DNA of 64,000 bases from Desulfatibacillum sp. (GTDB lineage: Bacteria > Desulfobacterota > Desulfobacteria > Desulfobacterales > SpSt-501). How positions within the stretch are numbered: the stretch's first letter is position 1; the number at the start of each line of letters is the position of its first letter. Location: NCBI GenBank assembly GCA_020725555.1, contig DYEU01000032.1, positions 62,001-126,000 on the forward strand, written 5' to 3'. The notes below the pieces were generated by a model. It was not told the DNA's origin. It was given only the letters and a program-made list of their open reading frames with translations, and ran no database searches. Positions 1 to 8,536 of this stretch are shown in pieces. The position numbers and the translations under genes are program-made.

Positions 1-20
1 CGTACCGCAAGGCGAAATAA
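1..20 (+). CDS. possible 3' end of an upstream gene
   Basis: One plus frame enters the window open and stops at a TAA at 18-20, giving a C-terminal tail YRKAK. It would be the last codons of a gene lying to the left. With five codons this cannot be told from chance. Confidence 0.2.
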
Positions 21-35
21 CGGAATCACGCCCCA

Positions 36-73
36 GGGCCCGAAAGGCGGGCCCCCGCAGACGACCGCGGGGG
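36..73 (+). repeat. two overlapping inverted repeats before the RraA-like gene
   Basis: Bases 36-42 (GGGCCCG) pair with 48-54 around a 5-nt loop. Bases 52-58 (CCCCCGC) pair with 67-73 around an 8-nt loop. The two stems share bases 52-54, so they compete. There is no T run. They could be a weak terminator of the upstream gene or leader structure of the 123 operon. Confidence 0.35.
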
Positions 74-122
74 CGCCGCCCCGAGGGCCATACGGCCACG
101 CAAGGGCAAGGGAGAGAAAACG

Positions 123-773
123 ATGTACGATCAAGAGATCCTCGATGGGTTTCGCCGCGTCTCCACGGCCTCGGTCTCCGATGCCGTCGACAAGATCGCC
201 CGGACGCGAGGGTTCATGGACCCTCCGATCAAGCCGCGGATCAACGACAAAAAAATCGTCGGCCCCGCGGTCACCATCTTGGAGGCCCCCACGAACGAGG
301 CGCTGCCGCCGCAACACGCCTTGGATGCCATCGACGAGTCCCCCCCCGGCAGCATCATCGTCATCGGCGTTCTCGGAGACCGGGAGGTTGCGGTGTGGGG
401 CGGCCTGATGACGGCCGGGGCCGAAGTCAACGGTCTGGGGGGCGCGGTGCTGGATGCCGGCGTGCGGGATGTTGCGGAAATCCGCCGCGACTCCGGATTC
501 CCGGTTTTTGCCCGATGCGTCTGCCCGGCCACAACCGTGGGGCGATTCAAAACCCTCTCCTCGAACGAGCCGGTTCTCTGCGGAGGCGTCCTGGTTCGTC
601 CGGGAGACCTCATCGTGGGCGATCTGGATGGGGTCGTCGTCGTGCCTCAGCGTTCCGTGGAAGCCGTGCTGCGCATGGCCACCGAGATCGAAGAACGGGA
701 GGCCGAGCAGGCCCGATTGATTCGCCAAAACCGATCGCTGCGCGAGGGCCTGGCCAAGTACGGCCGGATTTGA
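123..773 (+). CDS. RraA-family protein (HMG/CHA aldolase or demethylmenaquinone methyltransferase-like)
   Basis: This 216-residue protein has the RraA fold signature: an N-terminal TASVSDAVDK segment, a central GGLMTAGA stretch, then LDAGVRD and a GDLIVGDLDGVVVVP C-terminal motif. In enzymes of the family the GxxxTxxA-like loop and the R-D pair bind Mg2+ and pyruvate; members act as 4-hydroxy-4-methyl-2-oxoglutarate aldolases or oxaloacetate decarboxylases, others as RNase E regulators. Context with a KDG-type kinase and KDPG aldolase favours a role in keto-acid metabolism. A purine-rich GGGAGAG lies just before the ATG. It is the first gene of a tight plus-strand group (next gene 11 bp away). 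The exact substrate is not visible. Confidence 0.85.
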   Translation: MYDQEILDGFRRVSTASVSDAVDKIARTRGFMDPPIKPRINDKKIVGPAVTILEAPTNEALPPQHALDAIDESPPGSIIVIGVLGDREVAVWGGLMTAGAEVNGLGGAVLDAGVRDVAEIRRDSGFPVFARCVCPATTVGRFKTLSSNEPVLCGGVLVRPGDLIVGDLDGVVVVPQRSVEAVLRMATEIEEREAEQARLIRQNRSLREGLAKYGRI

Positions 774-784
774 GGAGGGCAGTC

Positions 785-1729
785 ATGCCGCAGCCCGAAA
801 TCGTCGCGATCGGCGAGCCCATGCTGGAACTGAACGCCGAAGAGGAGGGCCCTCTCTCCGAAGCCACCCGCTTTCTCGTCGGCTGGGGGGGCGATACCTC
901 CAATTTCTGCATTGCCGCCAGCCGTGCCGGCGGAAACGCAGGATACCTGACCCGTCTGGGGGAAGACGAGTTTGGCGAAAGTTTTCTCGCCCTCTGGCAG
1001 AGGGAGGGGATCGACACCCGCCAGGTCCTCCGCGATCCGAGGGCCTACACGGCCGCCTATTTCATCTCTCGCCGTGGGCGGCAGCATTTCTTTACCTACT
1101 TTCGGAGAGATTCCGCGGCCAGCCGCATGCGCCCCGAGTTCCTCCCTTCCGCCTACATCGCCCAGGCCCGCCTGCTGCATGCCTCCGGCATCAGCCAGGC
1201 AATCAGCACGGGCGCCTGCGACGCCGTGTTCGCCGCGATCGGCATCGCGCGCAGCGCCGGCCGCCTGGTTTCCTACGACCCCAACTTCCGTCCCAAGCTC
1301 TGGCCCCTGGAGCGCGCACGGGCGGTGATCCACGAAACCTGTCGCCTGGCGGACCTCGTTTTTCCCAGCCTGGATGAGGCCCGTCTTCTCACCGGCCTCG
1401 ACGACGCCGAAGAGATCGCCCACTTCTATCTCGGGCTGGGCCCGAAGGTCGTTGCCCTGAAGATGGGGGCCGAGGGCTCGCTCGTCGCCACGGCCGAAGG
1501 GCTCGAGCGGCATCCCCCCTTCCGGGTGGAGTCGATCGACATGTCGGGAGCCGGCGACACCTTCGACGGCGCCTTCGTGACGGCCTTCCTGGAAGGGAAG
1601 TCTCCTTCCGCATGCGCGCGATTCGCAAACGCCGCTGCCGCGTTAACCACGACCGGATTGGGCTGCGTGAGACCGATTCCACGCCGCGAGGCGATCGAGG
1701 ACCTCATGCGCCGTCAGCCGTCGGCCTAA
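785..1729 (+). CDS. PfkB-family sugar kinase, KDG-kinase-like
   Basis: A 314-residue ribokinase/PfkB kinase. The start at 785 follows a GGAGGG site; a longer open frame extends upstream but lies inside the RraA gene. Visible motifs are an N-terminal GEPMLEL, a GGDTSN substrate loop near residue 37, a YDPNFRPKLW segment and the catalytic DMSGAGDTFDGAF near residues 252-264, whose last Asp is the general base. These are the hallmarks of 2-keto-3-deoxygluconate kinases, which phosphorylate KDG to KDPG. The KDPG aldolase two genes downstream supports this. Fructokinase or another sugar kinase activity is possible. Confidence 0.85.
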   Translation: MPQPEIVAIGEPMLELNAEEEGPLSEATRFLVGWGGDTSNFCIAASRAGGNAGYLTRLGEDEFGESFLALWQREGIDTRQVLRDPRAYTAAYFISRRGRQHFFTYFRRDSAASRMRPEFLPSAYIAQARLLHASGISQAISTGACDAVFAAIGIARSAGRLVSYDPNFRPKLWPLERARAVIHETCRLADLVFPSLDEARLLTGLDDAEEIAHFYLGLGPKVVALKMGAEGSLVATAEGLERHPPFRVESIDMSGAGDTFDGAFVTAFLEGKSPSACARFANAAAALTTTGLGCVRPIPRREAIEDLMRRQPSA

Positions 1730-1749
1730 AAAGCAGGGGAGATCCTGCC

Positions 1750-2721
1750 ATGCCGGCTTTCAAGGTCAGTGTCGTCTCCTTGGGCTATGCCTCGTATGCC
1801 CTCGAACGCTCGTTGTTGAGCCGAATCGACGCCGAACTCGTGCTTGCACCGCGGGACTGCCTGACGGAAGAAGAGGTGATCGCGGCCGCCCGGGACGCAG
1901 ACGCCGTTCTGGTGCGGGAGGCGCCAATCGGCTCCCGGGTCATTCGGGCCTTGACCCGCTGCCGTGCGATTGTCCGCTACGGCGTCGGCGTAGACAACAT
2001 CGACCTGGAAGCCGCGAAAATGCGGCACATCTATGTCGCCAATGTTCCGGGGTACGGGACCGAAGAGGTCTCCGATCATGCCGCGGCCCTTCTTCTCGCC
2101 TGCATCCGTCGCCTGCTCCAACGCGACGCCCGCCTGCGGCGGGGAATCTTGGAAAGCGACATCCAAGCACCGGTCTATCGCACGACGGGCAAAATCCTCG
2201 GTCTTCTCGGATACGGGCAGATCGGTCGGGCCTTTCATCGCAAATGGAAGGGGTTTCTCCCGGGTCGAGTGCTCGTCTTCGACCCGGAGGTGGCGCCGGA
2301 GGTGATCCGCGACAACGGGGCCGAGCCCGCAACCCTGGAAGAGCTTTTTTCCTGCTCCGATTATCTCTCCCTGCACGCCCCCCTCACGGAAAAGACGCGC
2401 CACATCGTCGACGCCGATCGCTTGAACTGCATGAAACCGACGGCCATTCTCGTCAACACGGCACGGGGAGGGCTGATCGACGAGGACGCCTTGGCCGCGG
2501 CGCTGGCAGCAGAGCGAATCGCGGGCGCCGGACTGGACGTCTTCGAAAAGGAACCCCCCCCCGCAGACCACCCGTTGCTTTCCCTGCCGAACGTCGTCCT
2601 GAGCGGCCATGTCGGGTGGTATTCCCGGGACGCGGTCCAAGAGTTGCAGCGCCGGGCGGCAGAAGAAGTCGTCCGTGTCCTCTCGGGGGGAACCCCTCAC
2701 AACTGGGTCAATCCCTGGTAA
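1750..2721 (+). CDS. D-isomer-specific 2-hydroxyacid dehydrogenase (CtBP/SerA-like)
   Basis: A 323-residue NAD-dependent dehydrogenase. The ATG at 1750 follows a GGGGAGATC site. The nucleotide-binding motif GYGQIG sits near residues 156-161. The substrate-binding Arg lies in NTARGGLIDED, an acidic Glu in FEKEPPP and the catalytic His in SGHVGW. The domain order (split catalytic domain around a Rossmann domain) matches C-terminal-binding-protein-like and phosphoglycerate-dehydrogenase-like enzymes. It lacks the ACT domain of full-length SerA. In this cluster it probably reduces or oxidises a sugar-derived 2-keto or 2-hydroxy acid; the substrate is inferred only. Confidence 0.85.
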   Translation: MPAFKVSVVSLGYASYALERSLLSRIDAELVLAPRDCLTEEEVIAAARDADAVLVREAPIGSRVIRALTRCRAIVRYGVGVDNIDLEAAKMRHIYVANVPGYGTEEVSDHAAALLLACIRRLLQRDARLRRGILESDIQAPVYRTTGKILGLLGYGQIGRAFHRKWKGFLPGRVLVFDPEVAPEVIRDNGAEPATLEELFSCSDYLSLHAPLTEKTRHIVDADRLNCMKPTAILVNTARGGLIDEDALAAALAAERIAGAGLDVFEKEPPPADHPLLSLPNVVLSGHVGWYSRDAVQELQRRAAEEVVRVLSGGTPHNWVNPW

Positions 2722-2759
2722 GTCGAGAACTGCCGGCAAAGGAACGGAAGGAGCCGACT

Positions 2760-3422
2760 GTGCTAAAAGAGGAGGTGTTCCGGATTTTGAAGGACGTCGG
2801 CGTGGTCCCCGTCGTGCGGGCCGAGGCCGCCGGAGACGTCCTCCTTGTCGTTGAAGCCCTCGTGGAGGGCGGTCTTCCGGTGGCGGAAATCACGCTGACC
2901 GTTCCGGAGGCTGTTCAGGCCATTCGCGCCTGTGCCGCGCGGTTCGGAAACCGCCTCGTCTTGGGGGCCGGCAGTGTGACCGATCCCCGGCAATGCCCGG
3001 AAGTCATCGAGGCGGGATGCCTCTTCGTCGTGACCCCGGTATTCAAACCCGAGGTGGTCGACCGTTGCCGCAGGGAAGGCGTCGGTGTAATCTGCGGGGC
3101 GCTGACACCGAGCGAAATCGTCTCCGCCTGGGAAGTCGGCGCCGACGCCGTCAAGGTATTCCCGGTGAAAGCCCTCGGCGGGGCCTCCTATCTGCAGATG
3201 GTGCACGAGCCCCTGCCCCAGATCCCCTTGGTACCAACCGGGGGAGTCACGCTGGAGACGCTCGAGGAGTATTTTCGGGCAGGCGCCCCGTTTGTGGGGG
3301 TCGGCGGCGATCTGGTGGATCGGCGCAGCGTGCAACGCGGCGACCGGGCGGCCCTCACCGCAAGGGCCCGCAGGTACGTGGAGGCCGTGCGCAGGGTGAG
3401 GGAACGCCTGGCGATCGCCTGA
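2760..3422 (+). CDS. eda: 2-dehydro-3-deoxy-6-phosphogluconate (KDPG) aldolase
   Basis: A 220-residue class I aldolase of the KDPG/KHG family. The GTG start at 2760 has an AACGGAAGGAG site before it. Motifs are VVPVVRAE (family motif VxPVxR with the substrate Arg), the ITLTVPEA segment with catalytic Glu replaced or shifted relative to EITLRT, GAGSVTD, VTPVFKPEV and the Schiff-base lysine in DAVKVFPVKALGG, followed by PTGGVTLE, which binds phosphate. The enzyme splits KDPG to pyruvate and glyceraldehyde 3-phosphate. With the kinase at 785 it makes a KDG to KDPG to triose route. Confidence 0.88.
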   Translation: MLKEEVFRILKDVGVVPVVRAEAAGDVLLVVEALVEGGLPVAEITLTVPEAVQAIRACAARFGNRLVLGAGSVTDPRQCPEVIEAGCLFVVTPVFKPEVVDRCRREGVGVICGALTPSEIVSAWEVGADAVKVFPVKALGGASYLQMVHEPLPQIPLVPTGGVTLETLEEYFRAGAPFVGVGGDLVDRRSVQRGDRAALTARARRYVEAVRRVRERLAIA

Positions 3423-3502
3423 CGGAAGAAGGCGTCAGCCTCTCTCCCGGCGAAGACCCCCTCCAGGTCACGGAGGCAAACGGGCCGCGGCAAGGAAACC
3501 CC

Positions 3503-4294
3503 ATGCGCGACATCCGGGAATTCCCCGCCGCATGGAAAGGCGGGGTGCGTTTTGTCCTCACCGACATCGACGACACCCTCACGGTCAACGGCCGGCTGCC
3601 GTCCGCGGCGCTCGCGGCGATGGAGCGGCTCGAGGCGGCGGGACGCGCCGTCATCCCCGTGACCGGCCGGCCGGCCGGCTGGTGCGATCACATCGCCCGC
3701 ATGTGGCCCGTGGCGGCCGTCGTCGGCGAAAACGGGGCCTTCTATTTCCGCTACCACCGCGCCGCACGGCGCATGGAGCGCCGCTGGGCCAAGACCGAAG
3801 CCGAGCGCCGCGCCGACCGCCTCCGCCTGGAGGAAATCCGGCGGCGCGTGCTCGCCGCGGTCCCCGGCTGCGCCGTCGCCGCCGACCAGGCCTACCGCGA
3901 AGCCGACCTCGCCATCGACTTCTGCGAGGATGTCCCCCCCCTTCCCCCCGCCGCCGTCGCGCGGATCGTGCGCATCTTCGAGGAGGCCGGCGCGCGGGCC
4001 AAGGTGAGCTCGATCCATGTGAACGGCTGGTTCGGCGACTACGACAAGCTCGGCATGACGCGGATCCTCTTCGAGGAGGTCTTCTCCCGCCGGCTCGAGG
4101 AGGCGCTCCCGGAGACCCTCTTCATCGGCGACTCCCCGAACGACCAGCCGATGTTCGCCCGCTTTCCGCACAGCGTAGGGGTCGCCAACATCCGCCGTTT
4201 CCTGCCGCAACTCGAGCACCCGCCGGCCTGGGTCACCCGCAGGGAGGGGGCCTGGGGCTTCTGCGAGATGGCCGGAGTGCTCCTTTCCGGTTGA
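3503..4294 (+). CDS. HAD-superfamily phosphatase (Cof / sucrose-phosphatase-like)
   Basis: A 263-residue HAD hydrolase. Motif I is DIDDTLTVNG with both catalytic aspartates; VTGRP carries the motif II Thr; the C-terminal GDSPNDQPMF is motif IV. A cap of about 110 residues (ENGAFYFRYHR through SSIHVNGW) lies between motifs II and III, as in type IIB HADs such as trehalose-, sucrose- and mannosyl-3-phosphoglycerate phosphatases. It lies 80 bp after the aldolase and before an ABC importer, so it may dephosphorylate a sugar phosphate in the same pathway. The substrate is not determined. The start at 3503 has a weak AAGGAAACCCC site. Confidence 0.8.
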   Translation: MRDIREFPAAWKGGVRFVLTDIDDTLTVNGRLPSAALAAMERLEAAGRAVIPVTGRPAGWCDHIARMWPVAAVVGENGAFYFRYHRAARRMERRWAKTEAERRADRLRLEEIRRRVLAAVPGCAVAADQAYREADLAIDFCEDVPPLPPAAVARIVRIFEEAGARAKVSSIHVNGWFGDYDKLGMTRILFEEVFSRRLEEALPETLFIGDSPNDQPMFARFPHSVGVANIRRFLPQLEHPPAWVTRREGAWGFCEMAGVLLSG

Positions 4295-4357
4295 CTTGCC
4301 TGCCCGCTCTCATTAGGCTGGGCGCCGCGGATTTTCTGCGGCCGCGCGTCGCCCAGC
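4291..4357 (+). promoter_or_regulatory. possible promoter and leader hairpin before the ABC importer
   Basis: TTGACT at 4291-4296 overlaps the stop codon of the HAD gene but has only a poor -10 (TAGGCT) at 17 bp spacing. Downstream, 4317-4324 (GCTGGGCG) pairs with 4350-4357, with an inner CCGC/GCGG pair, giving a long leader stem-loop about 90 bp before the importer start. Confidence 0.35.
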
Positions 4358-4448
4358 GCCGCGTTGCCCGCACGTCCCCGACGCGGAACCGGTTTTTCCC
4401 GGCGGATCCCCGCCGTTGGTTCAACCCTGCTGCCCAAAGGAGGACGTC

Positions 4449-5576
4449 ATGAGAAACGCCGTCGTGGTTCTCGCGCTGGTCGCCTTCGTCTGGGGCGCTC
4501 CCGTTTCTTTTGCCCTCGCCCAAGCCCCCGCCATCGAAAATGAGCTCTACCTCATCACCCCGGTTTCCAAGGATGTCCACGACCCGATGCTGAAGGCCTT
4601 CGCCGCCTGGGCCAAGAAAAAGTACGGCGTGGACGTGAAGACGAGCGCCATCCCGAAGGGAACGCCCGTCGCCTACGGCCAGATCCTCGAGTGGAAGGGA
4701 AAGCCGCAGGCCGATGTCTTCTGGGGCGGAGAGGGAACCCTGTTCGACAACCTCGCGGCCGAAGGGCTGCTCGAGAAGGTCCAGTTGCCCAAGGCCATGT
4801 GGGAGGCGATCCCCCCCGCCATCGGCAAGCCCGTGCCGCTGCCCCTCAAGGACCCCAAGGGGTTCTGGGTGGGGACGACGCTCGAACCTTACGGCTTGAT
4901 CTACCAGCCGAAGCTCCTCAAGCGCCTGGGCGTGGAAATCCGCGACTGGGAGGACCTTCTCAACCCCAAGCTCAAGGGCCAGATCGCCCAGTGCACGCCC
5001 GACCGCTCGAGTTCCAGCCACGCGAGCTATGAGGTTATCCTGCAGACCTACGGCTGGGAAAAGGGCTGGGAGTGGTTGAAAAAACTCGCCGCCAACACGG
5101 GGATTTTCACCGCGCGCTCGCGCGACGTGCCGAACGTCGTGGCCAAGGGGGAGTTCGCCGTGGGGTTCGCCGTGCCGAGCTACATGGCCTTCGCCGAGGT
5201 GCTGGCCGGATACGAACTCGTCTTCGTTTACCCGAAAAACGCCTACGTCACCCCCGAGCCGATGGCCGTCCTGAAGGGCGCCCCGCACCCCAAGGCGGCC
5301 CATGCCTTTATCGAGTTCTGCCTGAGCGAGGAAGGCCAGCTCCTGCTCTCCGGCCTGGGCGTCTACCCCATCACCCCCGGCCTCAAGGTCCAGGGCCCCG
5401 CGGGATCCAACCAGGAAAAGGCCGTCGCCTTCACCGGCGGGCTGCGCTCCTTCTTCGAAGTCGAGATCGGGAACGTCTACGACGACAAGATCGCGGGCGA
5501 AAAGAAGCGCATCGAGGAGGTCAATTCCTATTTCCGCAAAGAGATTGCGGAAAAGCACAAGGAGATCGTGAAGTAA
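4449..5576 (+). CDS. ABC importer periplasmic binding protein (FbpA/AfuA-type)
   Basis: A 375-residue extracellular solute-binding protein. A perfect AAAGGAGG lies 4 nt before the ATG at 4449. The first 24 residues form a Sec signal peptide (hydrophobic VVVLALVAFVWGAPVSFALA, cut probable after ALA-Q). The mature chain has the two-lobe pattern of the Fe3+/thiamine/2-aminoethylphosphonate binding group: ADVFWGG in the N-lobe, the hinge region around KLKGQIAQC, and GEFAVGFAVPSYM in the C-lobe. There is no adjacent Tyr-Tyr pair, the iron ligand of FbpA, so iron is unlikely. Related proteins such as AfuA bind sugar phosphates. The substrate is inferred from context only. Confidence 0.85.
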   Translation: MRNAVVVLALVAFVWGAPVSFALAQAPAIENELYLITPVSKDVHDPMLKAFAAWAKKKYGVDVKTSAIPKGTPVAYGQILEWKGKPQADVFWGGEGTLFDNLAAEGLLEKVQLPKAMWEAIPPAIGKPVPLPLKDPKGFWVGTTLEPYGLIYQPKLLKRLGVEIRDWEDLLNPKLKGQIAQCTPDRSSSSHASYEVILQTYGWEKGWEWLKKLAANTGIFTARSRDVPNVVAKGEFAVGFAVPSYMAFAEVLAGYELVFVYPKNAYVTPEPMAVLKGAPHPKAAHAFIEFCLSEEGQLLLSGLGVYPITPGLKVQGPAGSNQEKAVAFTGGLRSFFEVEIGNVYDDKIAGEKKRIEEVNSYFRKEIAEKHKEIVK

Positions 5577-5586
5577 GCGAGGGGCG

Positions 5587-5619
5587 GCCGGTCCCTCCGC
5601 GGCAGGCGGGGGGACCGGC
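5587..5619 (+). repeat. intercistronic stem-loop between binding protein and ATPase
   Basis: GCCGGTCCC (5587-5595) pairs perfectly with 5611-5619 and continues inward through a T-G wobble to CCGC/GCGG around a 5-nt loop, 14 pairs in all. No T run follows. Such structures after binding-protein genes protect the upstream mRNA and raise its level over the ATPase and permease. Confidence 0.6.
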
Positions 5620-5642
5620 GCCCGAACAAGGGCCCGGCACGG

Positions 5643-6749
5643 ATGAAGATCGACATCGAGGGGATCGTCAAGCGCTTCGGAACCCTGGAGGCGGTGAGCG
5701 ACGTCACGCTGCACGTCGGGGAGGGCGAGCTCTTCACCCTGCTCGGCCCTTCGGGTTGCGGGAAAACCACCACCCTGAGGGTGGTCGGAGGCTTCCACCG
5801 CCCGGACCGCGGCCGCGTGCTCTTCGGGGGGAGGGACGTCACGGCCCTGCCCCCCTACCAGCGCAACATCGGCATGGTCTTCCAGAACTACGCCCTCTGG
5901 CCGCACATGCGCATCTTCGACAACATCGCCTACGGGCTGCGGCTGCGCAAGTTCTCCGCCGCCGAGATCCGCGAAAAAGTGGCCCGGGCCATGACCCTGG
6001 TCAACCTGCAGGGCCTCGAGCGGCGCTACCCGGGCGAACTCTCCGGCGGCCAGCAGCAGCGCGTGGCGCTCGCGCGGGCGCTGGTTCTCAACCCCGACGT
6101 CCTGCTGCTCGATGAGCCCCTTTCCAATCTCGACGCCAAGATCCGCATCCAGGTACGGGCCGAGATCCGCAAGCTGCAAAAGGAGCTGGGGATCACGACC
6201 CTCTACGTGACCCACGACCAGGAGGAGGCGCTCACCCTCTCGGACCGCATCGCCGTCCTCGACCACGGCCGGCTGCTGCAGGTGGGCACCCCTCATGAGC
6301 TCTACGAGAAGCCCCGCAACGCCTTCGTCGCCGACTTCATCGGCATCAACAACCTGATCCCGGGCCGGGTCGCCGCGGTGTGGGACGGAGGCGGGCGGGT
6401 GCGGGTGGACAGCGTCGTCGGACCGCTCGAGGGAACGGGGGACGAGCGTCTCGCCGTCGGCGGCCGCTGTGTCGTCTGCGTCCGCCCCGAGTCGGCCCGC
6501 ATCGGCGCAGCCCCTGAGGGCGAGGTGAACCGGGTCGCCGCCGTGGTGAGCTTTCCCTCCTACATCGGCAACACCGTCCGCTACGACGTGGACATGAACG
6601 GCTTTCTGTTCAAGATCGATGTGCAGAACCCGCGCGGCAGCCGGGAACTCCCGCCCGGTGCGCCGGTGACCGTGTCATTCCCGGTGGAGGCCACCCTGGT
6701 GCTCCCGGCCGAAGGGGAAAGCGAAGGCGCGCCGCGGAGGGCGGCATGA
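5643..6749 (+). CDS. ABC transporter ATP-binding protein (PotA/FbpC-type)
   Basis: A 368-residue ATPase that powers the importer. Walker A is GPSGCGKTT (about residues 39-47), the Q-loop lies in VFQNYALWPH, the signature is LSGGQQQR, Walker B is LLLDEPLSNLD, and the switch His is in YVTHDQEEAL. A C-terminal regulatory (TOBE-type) domain of about 120 residues follows (IGINNLIPGRV onward). It overlaps the permease start by 4 bp (ATGA), so the two are translationally coupled. Confidence 0.93.
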   Translation: MKIDIEGIVKRFGTLEAVSDVTLHVGEGELFTLLGPSGCGKTTTLRVVGGFHRPDRGRVLFGGRDVTALPPYQRNIGMVFQNYALWPHMRIFDNIAYGLRLRKFSAAEIREKVARAMTLVNLQGLERRYPGELSGGQQQRVALARALVLNPDVLLLDEPLSNLDAKIRIQVRAEIRKLQKELGITTLYVTHDQEEALTLSDRIAVLDHGRLLQVGTPHELYEKPRNAFVADFIGINNLIPGRVAAVWDGGGRVRVDSVVGPLEGTGDERLAVGGRCVVCVRPESARIGAAPEGEVNRVAAVVSFPSYIGNTVRYDVDMNGFLFKIDVQNPRGSRELPPGAPVTVSFPVEATLVLPAEGESEGAPRRAA

Positions 6750-8464
6750 GCGCCACGGCGCAGGCGGCGGCCCCGGCCGGCCTCGGGGTGCGGGCGGCCG
6801 GTCGCTCGCTCGGCGGGCTTCTCGGCTACGGCGCGATCTGGGCCTTCATGGCCGTTTTCCTGATCTACCCCCTGCTGCACCTCTTCTACGACGCCTTCAC
6901 CACCGAGGCGGGCGAGTTCACGCTCGCCAACTTCCGCGACTTCTTCACCGACCGTTTCTACCTCCGGGCCCTGGGGAACTCGATCCTGCTCGGCGTCGGC
7001 ACCGTCGTCACCACCTCGCTCATCGGGGTCACCTTCGCCTTTCTTCTGCTGCGCTACGAATTTCCGGGCCGCCGCCTCTTCACCTACCTCTCCATCGTGC
7101 CGATGATCATGCCGCCGCTGGTCGGCGTCATGGGCTTCGTCTTCATCCTGGGCCGGGCGGGAACGGTCAACATCCTGCTCATGGACTACCTCGGCTTCGC
7201 CAAGCCGATCAACTTCATGTACGGCGTCCACGGCATCCTGATCGTCGAGACCCTGCACCTCTTCCCGCTCATGACGCTCAGCATCGTGGACGCGATGAGC
7301 AAGATCTCCCCCTCGCTCGACGAGGCCGCCGAAAGCGTGGGCGCCCGCGGCTTCCGGAAGTTCCGGGACATCACCTTCCCGCTCACGACGCCGGGCTACG
7401 TGTCGGGGGCGCTGCTCGTCTTCATCTGGACCTTCGCCGACTTCGCCACCCCGCTCGTGGTGGGTGTGGACGACCTCCTCGCCTCGCAGGCCTACCTCAA
7501 CATCGTGCAGTTCGTCGACCGGCGGCTCTTCAAGATGGGGATCGTGATCTCGGCCATCATGGTGCTGCTCGCCATCGTGTTTCTGATCGTCGCCAAGAAG
7601 TACGTCTCCATCAAGGACTACAGCTCGCTTTCCTACTCGGTGATCGAGCGCAAGACGCTCCCCCCCCTCGCCAAGGCGGGGGTGGTGTGCTTTCTCGGCC
7701 TGATCCTGATCCTCGCCTTCATTCCCTACCTGGGGATCGCCCTCGACGCCTTCGGCAAGGGCTGGGCGCTGACCCCCTTCCCCGTGCGGTACACGCTGCA
7801 GTACTTCGAGCGCGTCGCCTTCGAGACGCCGAAATTCATCCTCAACAGCCTGCTCTACGCCGGGATCTCGGTTCTGATCTGCATTGCGGTCGGCGTTCCG
7901 ATCGCCTGGGTTGGGGCGCGCACGCGGCTGCCGGGCCGCGAGGTCCTCGACTCCCTCACCACCCTGATCCTCGCCCTTCCCGGGACCGGGATCGGGATCG
8001 CCTACATGCGGGCCTTCCGCGACCCATTGCCCGGGATCGAGGTGGCCTTCATCGGCCTGTGGCTGGTGATCCCGGTGGTCCTGGGCGTGCGGCGGCTGCC
8101 CTACACCGTGCGCGGCACCTACGCCTCGCTCCAGATCGTCCACCGCTCCTACGAGGAGGCGGGCGAAAGCGTGGGGGCCACCCGGGCGAGGACCTTCGGC
8201 GACATCACGCTGCCGCTCATCTGGAAGGGCGTCCTGGTGGGCTCGCTCTACTCCTTCATCCTCGCGCTCCAGGAGGCGTCGGCCACGCTGCTGCTCGTCG
8301 TCCCGGGGCACGAAATGATGACCGTGGGCATATTCAATTTCTACATCGGGGGGTCGGTGAACGAAGCGGCGGCCCTCGGGTTCATCCTCATCCTGCTCGG
8401 GGCGGCCTGCCTGCTCGCCATCAACCGACTGGCCGGGACGCGCATGGGCGGCGTGTTCGGCTGA
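6746..8464 (+). CDS. ABC transporter permease with two fused membrane domains (FbpB/ThiP-type)
   Basis: A 572-residue inner-membrane permease. It contains two tandem BPD_transp_1 domains of about six helices each, with two EAA coupling loops, EAAESVGARGFRKF near residue 193 and EAGESVGATRARTF near residue 471, which contact the ATPase. This double-domain layout is typical of Fe3+, thiamine, 2-aminoethylphosphonate and sugar-phosphate importers. The last gene of the importer; a terminator facing the opposite gene follows at 8476. Confidence 0.9.
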   Translation: MSATAQAAAPAGLGVRAAGRSLGGLLGYGAIWAFMAVFLIYPLLHLFYDAFTTEAGEFTLANFRDFFTDRFYLRALGNSILLGVGTVVTTSLIGVTFAFLLLRYEFPGRRLFTYLSIVPMIMPPLVGVMGFVFILGRAGTVNILLMDYLGFAKPINFMYGVHGILIVETLHLFPLMTLSIVDAMSKISPSLDEAAESVGARGFRKFRDITFPLTTPGYVSGALLVFIWTFADFATPLVVGVDDLLASQAYLNIVQFVDRRLFKMGIVISAIMVLLAIVFLIVAKKYVSIKDYSSLSYSVIERKTLPPLAKAGVVCFLGLILILAFIPYLGIALDAFGKGWALTPFPVRYTLQYFERVAFETPKFILNSLLYAGISVLICIAVGVPIAWVGARTRLPGREVLDSLTTLILALPGTGIGIAYMRAFRDPLPGIEVAFIGLWLVIPVVLGVRRLPYTVRGTYASLQIVHRSYEEAGESVGATRARTFGDITLPLIWKGVLVGSLYSFILALQEASATLLLVVPGHEMMTVGIFNFYIGGSVNEAAALGFILILLGAACLLAINRLAGTRMGGVFG

Positions 8465-8475
8465 GAGCCCGGGCG

Positions 8476-8516
8476 AAAAAAAAGAAAGGCCCCCCGAGAA
8501 CCGGGGAGCCTTTCCG
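8476..8516 (-). terminator. rho-independent terminator of the cold-shock gene
   Basis: On the minus strand a GC-rich stem (AAAGGCTCCCCG pairing with CGGGGGGCCTTT around a short loop) is followed by TTTCTTTTTTTT. It sits 21 bp past the cold-shock stop codon. It may also stop plus-strand transcription from the permease. Confidence 0.85.
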
Positions 8517-8536
8517 TGTCAGGCGATCGGTAAGGA

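Noticed and set aside
4233-6296. 687-aa minus-strand open frame
   Set aside because: Shadow of the binding-protein and ATPase genes, which have clear domains.
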